Shown here: positions 19,806-29,375 of the stretch, piece by piece
Layout: every line of letters begins with the position of its first letter
Position numbering within the stretch: the stretch's first letter is position 1
Assembly: GCA_016490735.1 (NCBI GenBank)
Contig: JAEMWC010000280.1
Span: forward strand, 817,001-881,000
Length of the DNA stretch: 64,000 nucleotides
Direction: 5' to 3'
DNA from: Pachyseris speciosa
Taxonomy: Eukaryota > Cnidaria > Anthozoa > Scleractinia > Pachyseridae
Program-made: the position numbers and the translations under genes
The notes under the pieces: model-generated
What the model saw: only the letters and a program-made list of their open reading frames with translations
The model's database searches: none
Told to the model about the DNA's origin: nothing

Positions 19806-21303
19806 CTAGAAACTGTCTGTTGTTCCTGGCCCGCTCCTTCCGTTGACGTAAGCATGGAGATAATAAAATGATGGAACAGCTCCCACCAGTTTATGTCCTT
19901 TCAAATTCAAGTCAGTTTGCCTTGTCATTCGGCCGTTACTTCCCGAAAACAACGGAGAGAGTCCATCATGCACCCATTTCCCTCCCAAATGCAAATCACG
20001 CAGTTTGCATTACCATTCGACCATTTTCGACAGCATAGATCGCGTCACAGACTTTTGGGTCCACGCTTGAAACATAACCTAGAGCCCCATAGACAGCCAT
20101 TCTTCTTGTGGTCGATCCAGATGTTGTGCCGTGCAGACCCAAATAAATTTATTGCGGTGGTGAGCTGCGCCATCTGTGGAACTGGACGAAGGTTTTCGTA
20201 TAGCCCGATATTGAACCTGTTGGAGCATACGTTTTTGTTGTTTGACTGGTGATTGATATGGTAATTTTGAATCTTATATTATTCTTAGTTATTTGTTGTA
20301 AGCATCATTTCAATCTAGTTCTTTTCACTTTTACTTTCTGTGTTATACCTGTAAACTAACTGGTGAGATTGTCCTCACAAAAGCTAAGTGTATAGACACA
20401 ATAAACTTGACTTGACTTGACTTGGTGGTTCCAACTGCAGTGACGGAGACATTTCTCATTTCAGGTGAAAAGAATTCAACAACGAATGTGTGATAACCAA
20501 TTGGGAGTGAAAAAAGATTGAAGCCGATTCGCGAGTGGTAATTATTGCTGCACGAATCTTTTGGTGAGAGTGAACTCATAAGCTCTCTTGTTTATCTGTT
20601 GTGGGGAGGCGTTGAAGTTGACTGTATCAGTGACCGTTATGTTGTTTTCAGCTGATGACTCGTCCACATCTTCCATAAGGTATCGGAAGGGGTCTTTTTG
20701 TTGACCGGAAGGCTCCAGATGTGATTCGTCCACATATTTTTTGTATTTGGTTGTGATTTGTGACTTCAGACTCCTGTTTGAAATGGTGAGGCTGTTATTG
20801 AACATCCCCACAGTCACAGCAGCGTCAGTTTCACTTGAGGCTGGGGTTCCGAGGTTTGTTATTTTGTGGTTGTTCATGTTCAGATCCACAGTCATTGCGG
20901 TGCTGCCGTCAATTTTAACATAATCACCCGCCCAGACTGGGGGTCCTTGTGCCCCTTGCAGACCTTGCATCCCTCTGAGGGCCTGCGTGCCACATGGGCC
21001 TTCCATGCCTCAGGGACCGGGATCGCCTTTGTCTCCTTTTTCGCCTTTTTCTCCTTTGTCACCTTTGTCTCCTCTCGCGCCTGTCTGCCCAAGGTCAACT
21101 TTCGGGCCTTGCGCACTTCCCGGACCTTACGGGCCTGTTGGGCCTTGAGGGCCATGCGGGGCTGTTGGCCCCTGTGGCCCCTTTGGGCGTTGTGTGCCAG
21201 GATCGCCTTTCGGTCCATGTGGTCCTTGTGGTCCAGGTGGCACCTCAGGCCCCGGAGTCCCATCTCCCGTTGAGCTTTCCTTTAAATAGAATGTGCACCC
21301 CAT
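19806..21303 (-). pseudogene. Collagen-like trimeric fibre protein of element B, broken
   Basis: The frame starts at 21,303, two bases after the ATPase stop. The N-terminal half is a Gly-X-Y collagen repeat (about 21,260-20,950; for example [13 protein letters not shown] and GDKGDKGEKGEKGDKGDPG). It passes into a WAGDYVKIDGSTAMTVDLNM motif typical of viral and phage tail-fibre shafts, then a beta-rich head with PEMRNVSVTA. Disruptions are in-frame stops near 21,125 and 21,005, a frame break near 20,543, an inserted LINE/SINE tail at 20,235-20,424, and further breaks in the distal head (GRMTRQTDLNLKGHKLV, about 19,930). It was likely a receptor-binding spike on the capsid. Confidence 0.7.
20235..20424 (+). 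mobile_element. 3' tail of a non-LTR element inserted in the fibre gene
   Basis: AT-rich sequence ending in AATAAACTTGACTTGACTTG interrupts the fibre head. Short tandem TTGAC repeats at the very end are typical of CR1/L2-like or SINE 3' tails. No ORF is present. The left limit is approximate. Confidence 0.45.
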
Positions 21304-21305
21304 GC

Positions 21306-21897
21306 CTATATATCTTCGTCAAAATTCTTTTTCATCAGTTTCTTCTGTTTGTCGCAATAGAAGAAGGAGTACTTTTTGTCGGTGGCGAAGTCCAGCAGTT
21401 TGTGATTAACGCCCAGCTCATCAGCGTTTCGTTTGTTCTCCATCGGGAGGAAACTGAAACTGCAGAAATGGCTGCAGTTGTCTCGGATGTTTTTGGGCAC
21501 CTTGTAGTAGGTCTGAGTGAGATAGATGACGCTGCCGTTCCTGTGCCGGCCGTAGATGAAATAACTGATGATACTGTGTTGGTTGCTTTCACAAACCAGA
21601 TCATCATCTGTCGGAAGCTCTTCGAGCGGAATGATTTCATCCCCCAGGGCTTCGATGACCTCATAACCAACCTCAGGATCGGTGCTTTCGGCAAACTCCT
21701 GCAAAAGAGCCTGATATTTGTTTTGGTGAAGGTGAAGGAAAAGAGAAAGGCTTTATCAAACTCCAACAACTCGTAAAGCGTGTGCAGCAGGATGTTCGTT
21801 TTTCCTGAATTGCTTGGCCCACAAATCAGCATCCGGAAAACATCAGCGGGCATGCATGGGTGGCCTTCCTTGTACCCATTTTCGATAGGAAAGTCGG
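21306..21897 (-). pseudogene. DNA-packaging ATPase (FtsK/A32-like), element B copy, broken
   Basis: The Walker A motif GPSNSGKTNILLHTLYELL lies near the N-terminus (about 21,825). A frame break near 21,710 leads to the rest, including LVCESNQHSIISYFIYGRH and VIYLTQTYYKVPKNIRDNC. The usual hydrophobic Walker B strand before the Asp pair appears degenerate (LPTDDDLVCE). No in-frame ATG is present upstream; a TAG sits where a start might be. It is clearly a different lineage from the element A ATPase. The stop is two bases from the fibre start on the same strand. It would have packaged the element B genome. Confidence 0.7.
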
Positions 21898-21947
21898 GAT
21901 TCTAATGAAGAATTTTCGTTTTCCCTATATTTTACACTGCGATCACC

Positions 21948-22403
21948 ATGTCAGTGAAAAAGTGGCGACAACTGGGAAAAGATAAAGCCGAGCACGAAGA
22001 ACAAGAGCAACAAATTCGCCAAAAAATCGAAATGCACAAGATCGCCAAGAAGTTCGGGCAGCTTTCGGGAGAAGAGCTTTCCAAACCGATCACAACACGG
22101 TTGAACAAGGCGGTGAAAGAGCCTCAACCGGAGGCTGAAGGGCCCGGCCCAAACTACGAAATGGATGAGTTCGACAGAATCTACCCGTTTGATTACGAGA
22201 ATTTCAGGCCGGATACTGAAACACCATCATCAACACCACCGCCAACACCACAACCATCCCCAGAAGAGGAAGGTGGTGATCATGAAGATTTTCTACCCCC
22301 ACCTCCACGAAAGGAAGAGCCGGTGGCGACGAGGTTTCTCGAAATCCCCATAGAATCTGTCGACTTGCAGACGGGCCAACCGGCTCATCAGTCAATATGT
22401 TGA
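21948..22403 (+). CDS. Charged, Pro-rich hypothetical protein of element B (3' end lost)
   Basis: The frame from 21,948 begins MSVKKWRQLGKDKAEHEEQ and continues as a charged helix, then an acidic region (NYEMDEFDRIYPFDYENFR), then a Pro-rich linker (about residues 90-125). It stops at 22,403. The CR1 LINE boundary lies within the next few tens of bases, so the natural C-terminus was probably cut. The gene diverges from the packaging ATPase with a gap of only about 50 bases. I recognise the N-terminal style from other cnidarian Polintons; the function is unknown. Confidence 0.5.
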   Translation: MSVKKWRQLGKDKAEHEEQEQQIRQKIEMHKIAKKFGQLSGEELSKPITTRLNKAVKEPQPEAEGPGPNYEMDEFDRIYPFDYENFRPDTETPSSTPPPTPQPSPEEEGGDHEDFLPPPPRKEEPVATRFLEIPIESVDLQTGQPAHQSIC

Positions 22404-22994
22404 CGCTTTTCGTAAAGGCCGGAAAGGTGAAATTGGAGCTCTGCTCCTGGCCCCGATGGACCTGTCATTGTTGATGAACTTTGGCATGACTTTAAGCGGG
22501 AATTTGTCACGATTGCTGATCGTCATGCAGCGCTTGAAGCAGCGCCGCGTGCGCGGCATTGACAATTGTCCTTGGCTAAACAAGAGCATAATGGTGACTA
22601 TACGCCAGCGTGATTACTTTCACCAAACAAGCAATCAAAGGCAACACCTCAGAAGATTGGGCTAACTACCGCCATTTTTGCAATCGTGTGACAAAAGAAA
22701 TAAGATCAGCGAAAGCGTCTTACAATAAACGGCTCATCGAGGAAAGTGGTGGTCATCACTGATCGTTTTGGAGGACGATGAAGAAAATCCTGCCGGGAGA
22801 AAAGAAAGCTACTTCCCCAAACATTAAAATAAACGGCGTTGTCTCTTCAGACAAACATTGCATTGCCAACGCCACTTTACGATCAACTTATCGTCATAAC
22901 GTGATCCCAATTCTCCTGCCCGTCAGTATCCGCCGTTCAATTTTCTAGAGATCTCTGAGGACTTCGTTCTGTTTCAACTACGTAGCCTAAAATC

Positions 22995-23714
22995 TTGGAA
23001 GACTGTGGGTTTGGACCACCTACCGGAGCGCCTGTTAAAAGATTCTTCGGAGATGTAGCCAAGCCTGTGATGTTCATTATCAACACCTCGTTGCGTACTG
23101 CCCAAGCTCCCAGTGATTGGAAATCCGCGCGGGTCATTCCACTTTTTAAAAAGGGAAAGGCTGATGAGATGGACAATTATCGCCCGATTTCCATTTTACC
23201 TGTTCTATCCAAGGTCTTAGAACGGGCTGTACATGTCCAACTGTACAAATTTCGTCACCAAAACAAGATCCTGAGCCCTTATCAGTGCGGGTTTCGGAAG
23301 TGTCACTCGACAGAATTAGCTGCTCTTACTTTTTCTGATAATATTCGTAGGAACATGGACCAAGGTCAATTAACTGGTGCTGTGTGTATTGACCTTCGTA
23401 AAGTTTTCGACACTGTGGATCATGCGGTACTTCTGGACAAGCTTTCCAATTTGGGGATTGTGGATAAAGAGCATGGCTGGTTTACGGAATACCTGTTGAA
23501 GTGCACCCAAGTTGTAGATTTTCAAGGGGTGACTTCTACTCCGGAAGCCATCTCTGCTGGAGTGCCTCAAGGTTCCATCCTCGGACCACTATTGTTTATT
23601 CTACACCTTAATGATTTACCGGAATTAGTGTCCGAATGCAGTATTTTGATGTACGCTGATGACACTGTTTTATACTGCTCATCTTTCAAGCCTCTGTCAT
23701 TCAAGACCAACTGA
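22995..23714 (+). pseudogene. CR1-type reverse transcriptase core
   Basis: The 239-codon frame carries RT blocks in order: IPLFKKGKADEMDNYRPISI, GFRKCHSTELAAL, CIDLRKVFDTVDH (the usual Ala of the motif A region reads Val), GVPQGSILGPLLF and MYADDTVLYC with the catalytic Asp pair. The frame shifts after 23,700 and the thumb continues in another frame. It is a degraded retrotransposon enzyme, not a host gene. Confidence 0.8.
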
Positions 23715-24137
23715 ATGCAGAACTGTCTAGAATTGAACACTGGCTTTCTTTTAATAGTCTGTTTATTAACGTAACAAAAACTGAAGCTATGCTTTTCGGA
23801 ACCGCCCCTAGATTATCTGCCGTAAACTCTTTTTCTATTACTTTAAATAACAATGTTATTAAGCGGGTTTTTCACTTCATTTATGTTATAGTTTTTGATG
23901 ACCGCGTTAGCTGGAACGAGCAAATAAAGCACCTTATTTCGAAAACTGGAAAACGCGTAGGAATGCTCGGCAGGCTTCGTAGAAGCCTTACTAGAGAGAG
24001 TGCAAATGTAAATAGTGGAATAGAGAATTAACTCTAAAGTGTAAATTAAAGTGCTACTTAAACCCATGAATAACCCACTGGGCGTTAGCCCTAGTAAAGG
24101 GAAACAGGGAACCACACGAGGCAAAGAAAAAATCTTT

Positions 24138-24211
24138 TGACCTCGGTGGGAATCGAACCCACGACCTCCGGATTAGATCTACCGTTACTCTGCCGACTGA
24201 GCTACAAGGTC
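24138..24211 (-). tRNA. tRNA-like Pol III head (left SINE copy), probably pseudo
   Basis: This is the reverse-complement twin of the right-hand copy. It has the same acceptor stem, A box (TAGCTCAGTCGG) and B box (GGTTCGATTCC), with no difference noticed within the tRNA-like part. Confidence 0.55.
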
Positions 24212-24512
24212 GCACAGAGAAAGTCGGGGACGATTTAGGATGGTGAATCGCGGCAAAGAGAAAGTAAGGGTACATACGAATGTTGTGCTGCGTAGCACTA
24301 GGAACACAAATAGTGGAATAGAGAATTAACTCTAAAGTGTAAATTAGAGTGCTACTTAAACCCAATAAGTAGCACTTTAATTTACACTTTAGAGTTAATT
24401 CTCTATTCCACTATTTGTGTTCCTAGTGCTACGCGGCACAACATTCATATGTACCCTTACTTTCTCTTTGCCGCGATTCACCATCCTAAATCGTCCCCGA
24501 CTTTCTCTGTGC

Positions 24513-24586
24513 GACCTTGTAGCTCAGTCGGCAGAGTAACGGTAGATCTAATCCGGAGGTCGTGGGTTCGATTCCCACCGAGGTCA
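24513..24586 (+). tRNA. tRNA-like Pol III head (right SINE copy), Arg-UCU-like, probably pseudo
   Basis: The acceptor strands GACCTTG and CGAGGTC pair with one wobble. The A box TAGCTCAGTCGG and B box GGTTCGATTCC match Pol III consensus, and the T arm GTGGG/CCCAC is perfect. The anticodon arm is degenerate: only three pairs (CGG/CCG) form and the residue before the putative anticodon is not T. TCTAATC in the loop resembles tRNA-Arg(UCU). It is likelier a SINE promoter head than a functional tRNA. Confidence 0.6.
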
Positions 24587-25034
24587 AAAGATTTTTTCTT
24601 TGCCTCGTGTGGTTCCCTGTTTCCCTTTACTAGGGCTAACGCCCAGTGGGTTATTCATGGGTTTAAGTAGCACTTTAATTTACACTTTAGAGTTAATTCT
24701 CTATTCCACTATTTGTGTTCCTAGTGCTACGCGGCACAACATTCAGAGTGCAAATATAGTTTATTGTAGTCTAATTAGGCCAATTTTAAATACTGTGTAA
24801 TTGTTTGGGGCTGTTGCGCTGAAGGTCACAAACAAGGCCTTGAAGCCTTCCAAAACCGGGCTGCTAGAATAGTTGCATGAACTGTGCGAGCAATCCGGCA
24901 ATGGACGTTCTGAAATGGCCCAAGTTGGAGGAGCGCCGACTTGAATCTGTTTTTAAACTCGTTAAGAAATGCCTGCAGGGTCACTGTCCCCAATATTTTA
25001 AAGAATATTTTAAACGGTCGAGATAACAGCAAAA

Positions 25035-25440
25035 GTGTTGAAATCCTCTCACGTCTTTAAACACTTACAGAGTTCAGAGTCTTGTCGTAGCTCTTGCTCA
25101 CCAGCTTGTTTCAAAGTTTTAGACTCTGCGGCTACTAGATTTCAAGTTAAGCTTAAGGAATCTATGTACATAAAATGGGAGAAGCCTGACCTGAATCAGC
25201 AGGACAAACACATCAGTCTGTCACTTTCCTTATAGGCACCTCGACCGGCTGTTTAGGTCAGGTGCGCGCGCACACTGTTTAACCGTTTACCTTTAAATTT
25301 TATCAAATGTAATGTTACAACGAACACTTGTTATCGTAACACTATGTAACGAACTATTGTTATCTTAACTGTCACAATGACAAGGACGGATGTACCGTCG
25401 AAACATGTCTGAAAGAGTAAAGAGAGTCGTTTTGTTTCTA
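25035..25440 (+). mobile_element. Penelope-like element 3' remnant inside the CR1 LINE
   Basis: The open frame to 25,235 ends with a segment (DSAATRFQVKLKESMYIKWE, then KPDLN and ISLSLSL) that matches the C-terminal end of PLE GIY-YIG proteins. About 140 bases further, GGACGGATGTACCGTC followed by GAAACATGTC looks like stem II, core and stem III of a PLE hammerhead. The LINE reading resumes after about 25,440. Only the last few hundred bases of the PLE are present. Confidence 0.5.
25370..25415 (+). ncRNA. Degenerate PLE hammerhead ribozyme
   Basis: Stem II GACGG/CCGTC, the GAAA box and the self-complementary ACATGT of stem III followed by C are present, and stem I can form with one mismatch. 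The CTGATGA box is damaged (it reads C-AATGA, a base short), so cleavage is not expected. Confidence 0.4.
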
Positions 25441-25931
25441 AGGATTTCAATATTTTAAACGTAATAATACAATTCATGCGCGTGCTACTAGACAAAGGAA
25501 CCTTTTACATCCGCTTGCTGTGAGGACTGAGATCGTAAAAAGATCTTTCTATTACTATAGTTGCACTCTATTTAATGAACTATCTTAATGGTATTTCGTA
25601 TTTATTTCACTTTTAAATCTTTTATTTGTACATAGTTTCTATCTATATTATTATCAGTACCAAAGTAATGCTTATATGTATATTGTAGTTTTAGTGCATT
25701 GTCGTGCTCAGGGCTCCCATTGATTCAAAGGTGACAGACCGCAAACAATTGTTGTTTCTAAAAAAATCTGCATTTAATAACTGTTCATCAGTAGGATACT
25801 TAAAATGTGTGCAGTTCCACAATTGGTTTCGGCTCCGTCAAATTCTATACCAATGGCAGAACATTTTAGGAGGAGCCACACACACTGAGCAGAGTTATTG
25901 ACAATTCATATTAGCAAGGAAAAGAACGTAA

Positions 25932-26221
25932 AATAATAGGAGTACGTTAAATAACGAACTAAGCACATGTGAACTAAATAACGAACTAAATAAGCAAGCA
26001 TGCGCACAACTTCAGGAAAATTGCGCGCGCATTGCGCGCGCACAAGCTTGCAAATTAGAATGTAACGAATGGAAGCACCTGAAGGGCTACCCTGGGTGGT
26101 GTAAATCAATAAAAGTTGATCTATCTGATCACAACTACAGAGTGAAAAGCAAAACGTCACCATTTCACGGTTATTCGGCGAAAGATCTCGAAAAAGTCAG
26201 AGATGAGATTTATGAACGATG
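25932..26221 (+). pseudogene. Unrecognised open stretch, possibly an exon or gene fragment
   Basis: About 80 codons are open on the plus strand with no ATG before the first stop. Composition is protein-like: Cys/Ala/Arg-rich at first, then EWKHLKGYPGWCKSIKVDL and FHGYSAKDLEKVRDEIYER before the TGA. Low stop density in AT-rich DNA and balanced residues suggest real coding ancestry. I cannot assign a family. Confidence 0.25.
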
Positions 26222-27513
26222 AAGAGGGGGAGCCCTATTGTCGCCACAGCTTCAGGAAATCAAAGGCTCCTCTGAGCCAGCTGATGGATCCATCTTGCGA
26301 CACTAATTGCGATCTACACTTGACTATTAATGCAACCTCTTTTCCAGAGTCTATCTAACTTATTATACAAAGTAGACTGGTTGTGATTTATTCTCGCCCT
26401 CACGCAACGGCCCATCAAAGGGAGCGTTGTGTGACACCCCGAACGTTACAGCATGGTAACTGTTTTTTGCCAGAGTAATCAATTACTTTCAATAATAATC
26501 TTTATACTGATCGTTTATCTAAGCCAAAGGATAGACGTTCTGAACAAGATCGGTGTTTTGGCGGCTAGATCTAAGAATACGCGGCTATTTCATTTACAAA
26601 CCATTGAATAACAATAGCGTCCATTGTAATATGCCTCCGACTTGGAAAGCTATTTTAGACATTTTAGTAATCATGAGTAATTTGTGATTCCGTGTTCGAT
26701 AAGAATTCAATAAGTGCCTGTCTCAGTTTAAGCAGTAAAATCATATTTTTCTCCCAAAACAAATGTGTTGCATGTCTAGATATGAGTTTTATTTGGTAGA
26801 AACGCTCTGCTGGTTACTTTGTTTATGTTGATTCACTGTAGCGATTGCCGCCGACGTTGTATGTTGTGTCAAACATAAGATCTAAGCTTTAACCTGATAT
26901 GCAACAACACACAGTACTCATCATGCGACGGGGGATTCAATTCACTGCTGAATGTTCCAATCGTTTGCTCAAACGAATTAGTTGCTTTTGCTTTTGGTCC
27001 TTGACTAAAGCGCCTGAGGATAGGAAATGTCTTATTTCCTTGCTTACGGTCGCAGGAAATTCATTTCCAAACACTCGGTGGCCATAGCATGCCTAGTTTT
27101 GTTATATAAACATATGCTTTTGGCGTTGTTTTCTCTCTGTTCTCTTGTCTTGAACTCCAACCTTGCTCTTCAGTGCTAGTGGCATCGAAATAACTTGGTT
27201 TGATTATTGAGACATCCATTCCTCCCTGCTGCATTCTTCCATCGGGCGGCAAGAAAAATCGTCAATAGGTAGGAAAAGCAATTTCATCATCGCTTTGAGA
27301 ACTGGTAAGCGGATGTTGAACAAGATGGCTGCGGATTTTTGAGCTCTGCTAAGTTTCTTTATCTTCTTTAATTTCTTTGTATTCTTTCATGTCTGTTGTT
27401 TTTTCGTAATGTAGACCTCTTTGTATAATTTATGTGTAACATTAATATTACTTTTTTTCTGCGTGTGAGTGTGTGTGCGTGTGTGTGTGAGCTTATTAAA
27501 CAGTGTCAGTTAA

Positions 27514-27551
27514 GTAGCCCGCCTAGAATAGCTGTGCTAACTGCGGGCTAC
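27514..27551 (+). repeat. LINE 3' tail hairpin
   Basis: GTAGCCCGC and GCGGGCTAC form a perfect 9-bp stem over a 20-base loop. AAAGGCC, an AT-rich stretch and AATAAAGTCAATAGG follow. This stem-loop plus short repeat tail is typical of CR1/L2-like 3' UTRs. Confidence 0.5.
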
Positions 27552-27953
27552 AAAGGCCTTTTTTATGTATATATAAATGAGGTCAATAAAGTCAATAGGA
27601 TATCAGCGTGCAATCTTCGTCGATTTCCATCTTCAGTTCTCGGAGCTTGTGTACTTAATCGTATATTAGCTTTCCACTTTCCAACTCCAAAAAGGTATAT
27701 TCAAGAGGATCAGACGAAAAATCATCCGCTTTACAATCTCCACATGCACTGATCGACGCCATTCATATACACTTCATGATACATAAACAGTCGAGCAAGA
27801 ATCTACACATTTCTACTTCCCCCTGAAACTTGCAAACTTTGAGCAAAGAAGACTACGGGGACAAATACAATACTTACCAGTGGAGGGACAGAAGAAATGT
27901 TACATCCAAGTTTAATGAATAAATTAATCAGAATCGAGTGAGTGAGTGAGTGA

Positions 27954-28298
27954 GTGACATTGACTGCCTCTTATACGTCATGGCATGACTACGTCATCCA
28001 TGAGCTAAAAAGAGGTCGACGAAAACTTCTTCAAAAGCAAGAGAAAGACCTCTTACACCTTTGGAAAAAGCTGTTTTTAGCCACAGAACCGCTCTTACTG
28101 TGCCGGAAGATGTTGAATGCCCTGAGCAAGAGTAGGGGGGGGGGGGGGGGCGGAAGGCAGCGGTTTGGGAGAATCGACTGCTACACGTCAACAAAACTCC
28201 AGGACCAAGTTGTTTCTTTGCTTTCAGTGCTTGTCAAACAAGGCATGATAAACGAGTATCAAAGACGAACAATTCTCAGTGATCATTTTACACGATGA
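27954..28298 (+). pseudogene. Possible element B gene upstream of minor capsid gene
   Basis: The frame ends at TGA 28,296-28,298, which overlaps the next start as ATGA. The last 45 codons (TSTKLQDQVVSLLSVLVKQG, then MINEYQRRTILSD) look genuine and helical. A run of 14 G at about 28,136 and several plausible frame switches upstream make the N-terminal part uncertain. No motif identifies it. It probably belongs to the same polycistronic late block. Confidence 0.35.
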
Positions 28299-29027
28299 CG
28301 TACAACCTGTTGCTAGACTCGAGTCTCGCGAAGCTGCAAAGAAATAACTTCAATCAGGCTTCCCACGATTTCAAAATCCACTTCATCCCACCGATTGTGC
28401 TCAACCGAGGAAAAAACGCAAAGCGGCGTTGAACATACTGATCACCATGAGCTACTCTTGGTACAACATTGCAGAAGCTTACGGAAACAACTAACTGAAG
28501 TAGAGAAAGAAAGGAGAAAATTGGCAAACCTGATGGAATGTACTATTACGCTGGCATCAACAGCTTTTTTTGCAGGCTCATACAGGGCTTGTCGACCCGG
28601 ATGACAAAGACAAAGGGCAAGCCTTGAAATTGTATTTCGGTTTCACTATTTTCCGGGTCGAGCTTGACCTCTCTGTCGGAGAGTTCCCCAGTTTTCTTAG
28701 ATAAGAAAAAAGATTCTGAAAGATGGAACGAATTTCTCAGGAGAAATGATTCCAAACATTACAAGGGGAGTTCACTGGGTTTTTCTTCACTGTGATTTGA
28801 TTACACGGCGGGCGAACGATGTGGAAAGTGATGTTTTCTACTGTTTTTCCACAAGCAATCTCGAGGTCAGTTACCCTTTTCAATAAGAACCCTCTCGACC
28901 TGAGTTCCAGCCTGTGGAGAAAACCTTCATTGACTCTGTGAGGGTTAGGGTCACAGACGGGCGAAACAACACGCTTGACCTCAACGGGGTCAATGTCGCT
29001 CTGAGTGTCATGATTGAAGAAGAATGA
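28295..29027 (+). pseudogene. Penton-like minor capsid protein of element B, broken
   Basis: The start at 28,295 reads MTYNLLLDSSLAKLQRNNF, and a frame break near 28,420 follows. The middle shows SYSWYNIAEAYGNN, then a VDPDDKDKGQALKLYFGFTI block. Several more breaks lie before 28,900, and the end is RVTDGRNNTLDLNGVNVALS, then MIEEE and TGA at 29,025-29,027. The SYSWYNI core parallels SCSLCNSW in the element A gene at 565-1,217, supporting a shared penton-like role. The start overlaps the previous stop as ATGA, and the stop overlaps the next start as ATGA. Confidence 0.55.
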
Positions 29028-29360
29028 ATTTCTTTAAAATGTATAGGAAGATGAATCATCCGAGTGAGTGGACAAAGTTCTTTGACGAGCGCGCCGGGCG
29101 GTATCGCTTCAAGCACAAAGGTTTGGGCGTGGTTCGAGATACCCTCATGGCCATCAGAAAAGTGTTCAAAAAGGGTGCGATACAGGTTGCGAAAAAAACG
29201 CAAAAGTGGCGACTGAAAAAGCGGGCCAAAAAAACTCGGTGAGGTGGTGGCAGAAAATGGTTCAAAGAAAATTCAACAAATGTTACGAAAACGCCGGTCA
29301 ACACCCAGCACAGCGCCATCTGATGCAATGATGAAACTGAGTCAAATTTTGGCAAACCAA
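29024..29360 (+). pseudogene. Small basic virion protein of element B, degraded
   Basis: The frame from 29,024 begins MNFFKMYRKMNHPSEWTKFF and contains RYRFKHKGLGVVRDTLMAIR, then a Lys-rich run (KKTQKWRLKKRAKKTR). A frame break near 29,200 probably extends it to about 29,330. Strong positive charge suggests nucleic-acid binding, as in core proteins, but this is inference. The L2 LINE insertion begins at about 29,376, just after it. Confidence 0.45.
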
Positions 29361-29375
29361 CTTTGAATTTTTTTT

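Larger units (their letters stand above)
24008..24744. mobile_element. Inverted (head-to-head) tRNA-SINE pair with 11-bp target duplication
   Basis: A 737-base insert splits the CR1 LINE. It is flanked by the exact duplication AGAGTGCAAAT (23,997-24,007 and 24,745-24,755). Two copies of one unit face each other about a centre at 24,365 with arms of about 355 bases. The right copy is complete: an 81-base segment (24,366-24,446), a tRNA-like body, then an identical 81-base segment (24,664-24,744), giving a period of 298 bases. The left copy is the same in reverse and is truncated in its outer 81-base segment. The duplication shows the pair inserted as one unit. Confidence 0.8.
22430..25600 (+). 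mobile_element. CR1-clade LINE inserted in element B, itself carrying two insertions
   Basis: Coding traces on the plus strand begin near 22,440. The RT core lies at 22,995-23,714 with SARVIPLFKKGKADEMDNYR, FDTVDHAVLLDKL, AGVPQGSILGPLLF and YADDT. The thumb and C-terminal region continue to about 24,007, resume at 24,756 after the SINE insertion, and resume again near 25,440 after a PLE fragment, ending around 25,590 (for example RSFYYYSCTLFNELS). Frame breaks and a deletion near 22,900 show it is dead. Its endonuclease is absent (5' truncation). It separates the left and right parts of element B. Confidence 0.75.
25601..27953. other. Long mostly non-coding stretch with repeat tails
   Basis: I see no complete gene. 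An 80-codon open stretch without ATG lies at 25,932-26,221 (plus). A 3' LINE-like tail with a hairpin lies near 27,514-27,600, and a GAGT microsatellite at about 27,936-27,958. The rest shows no pattern I can name. Confidence 0.4.

Noticed and set aside
20866..21776. Long plus-strand ORFs opposite the fibre and ATPase genes
   Set aside because: They are antisense shadows of the Gly-X-Y repeat and ATPase frames; the minus strand shows real motifs.
24054..24670. Three near-identical ORFs with SVRPCSSVGRVTVDLIRR
   Set aside because: They are translations of the tRNA-like body and its flanks in the inverted SINE pair; Pol III repeat sequence, not protein genes.
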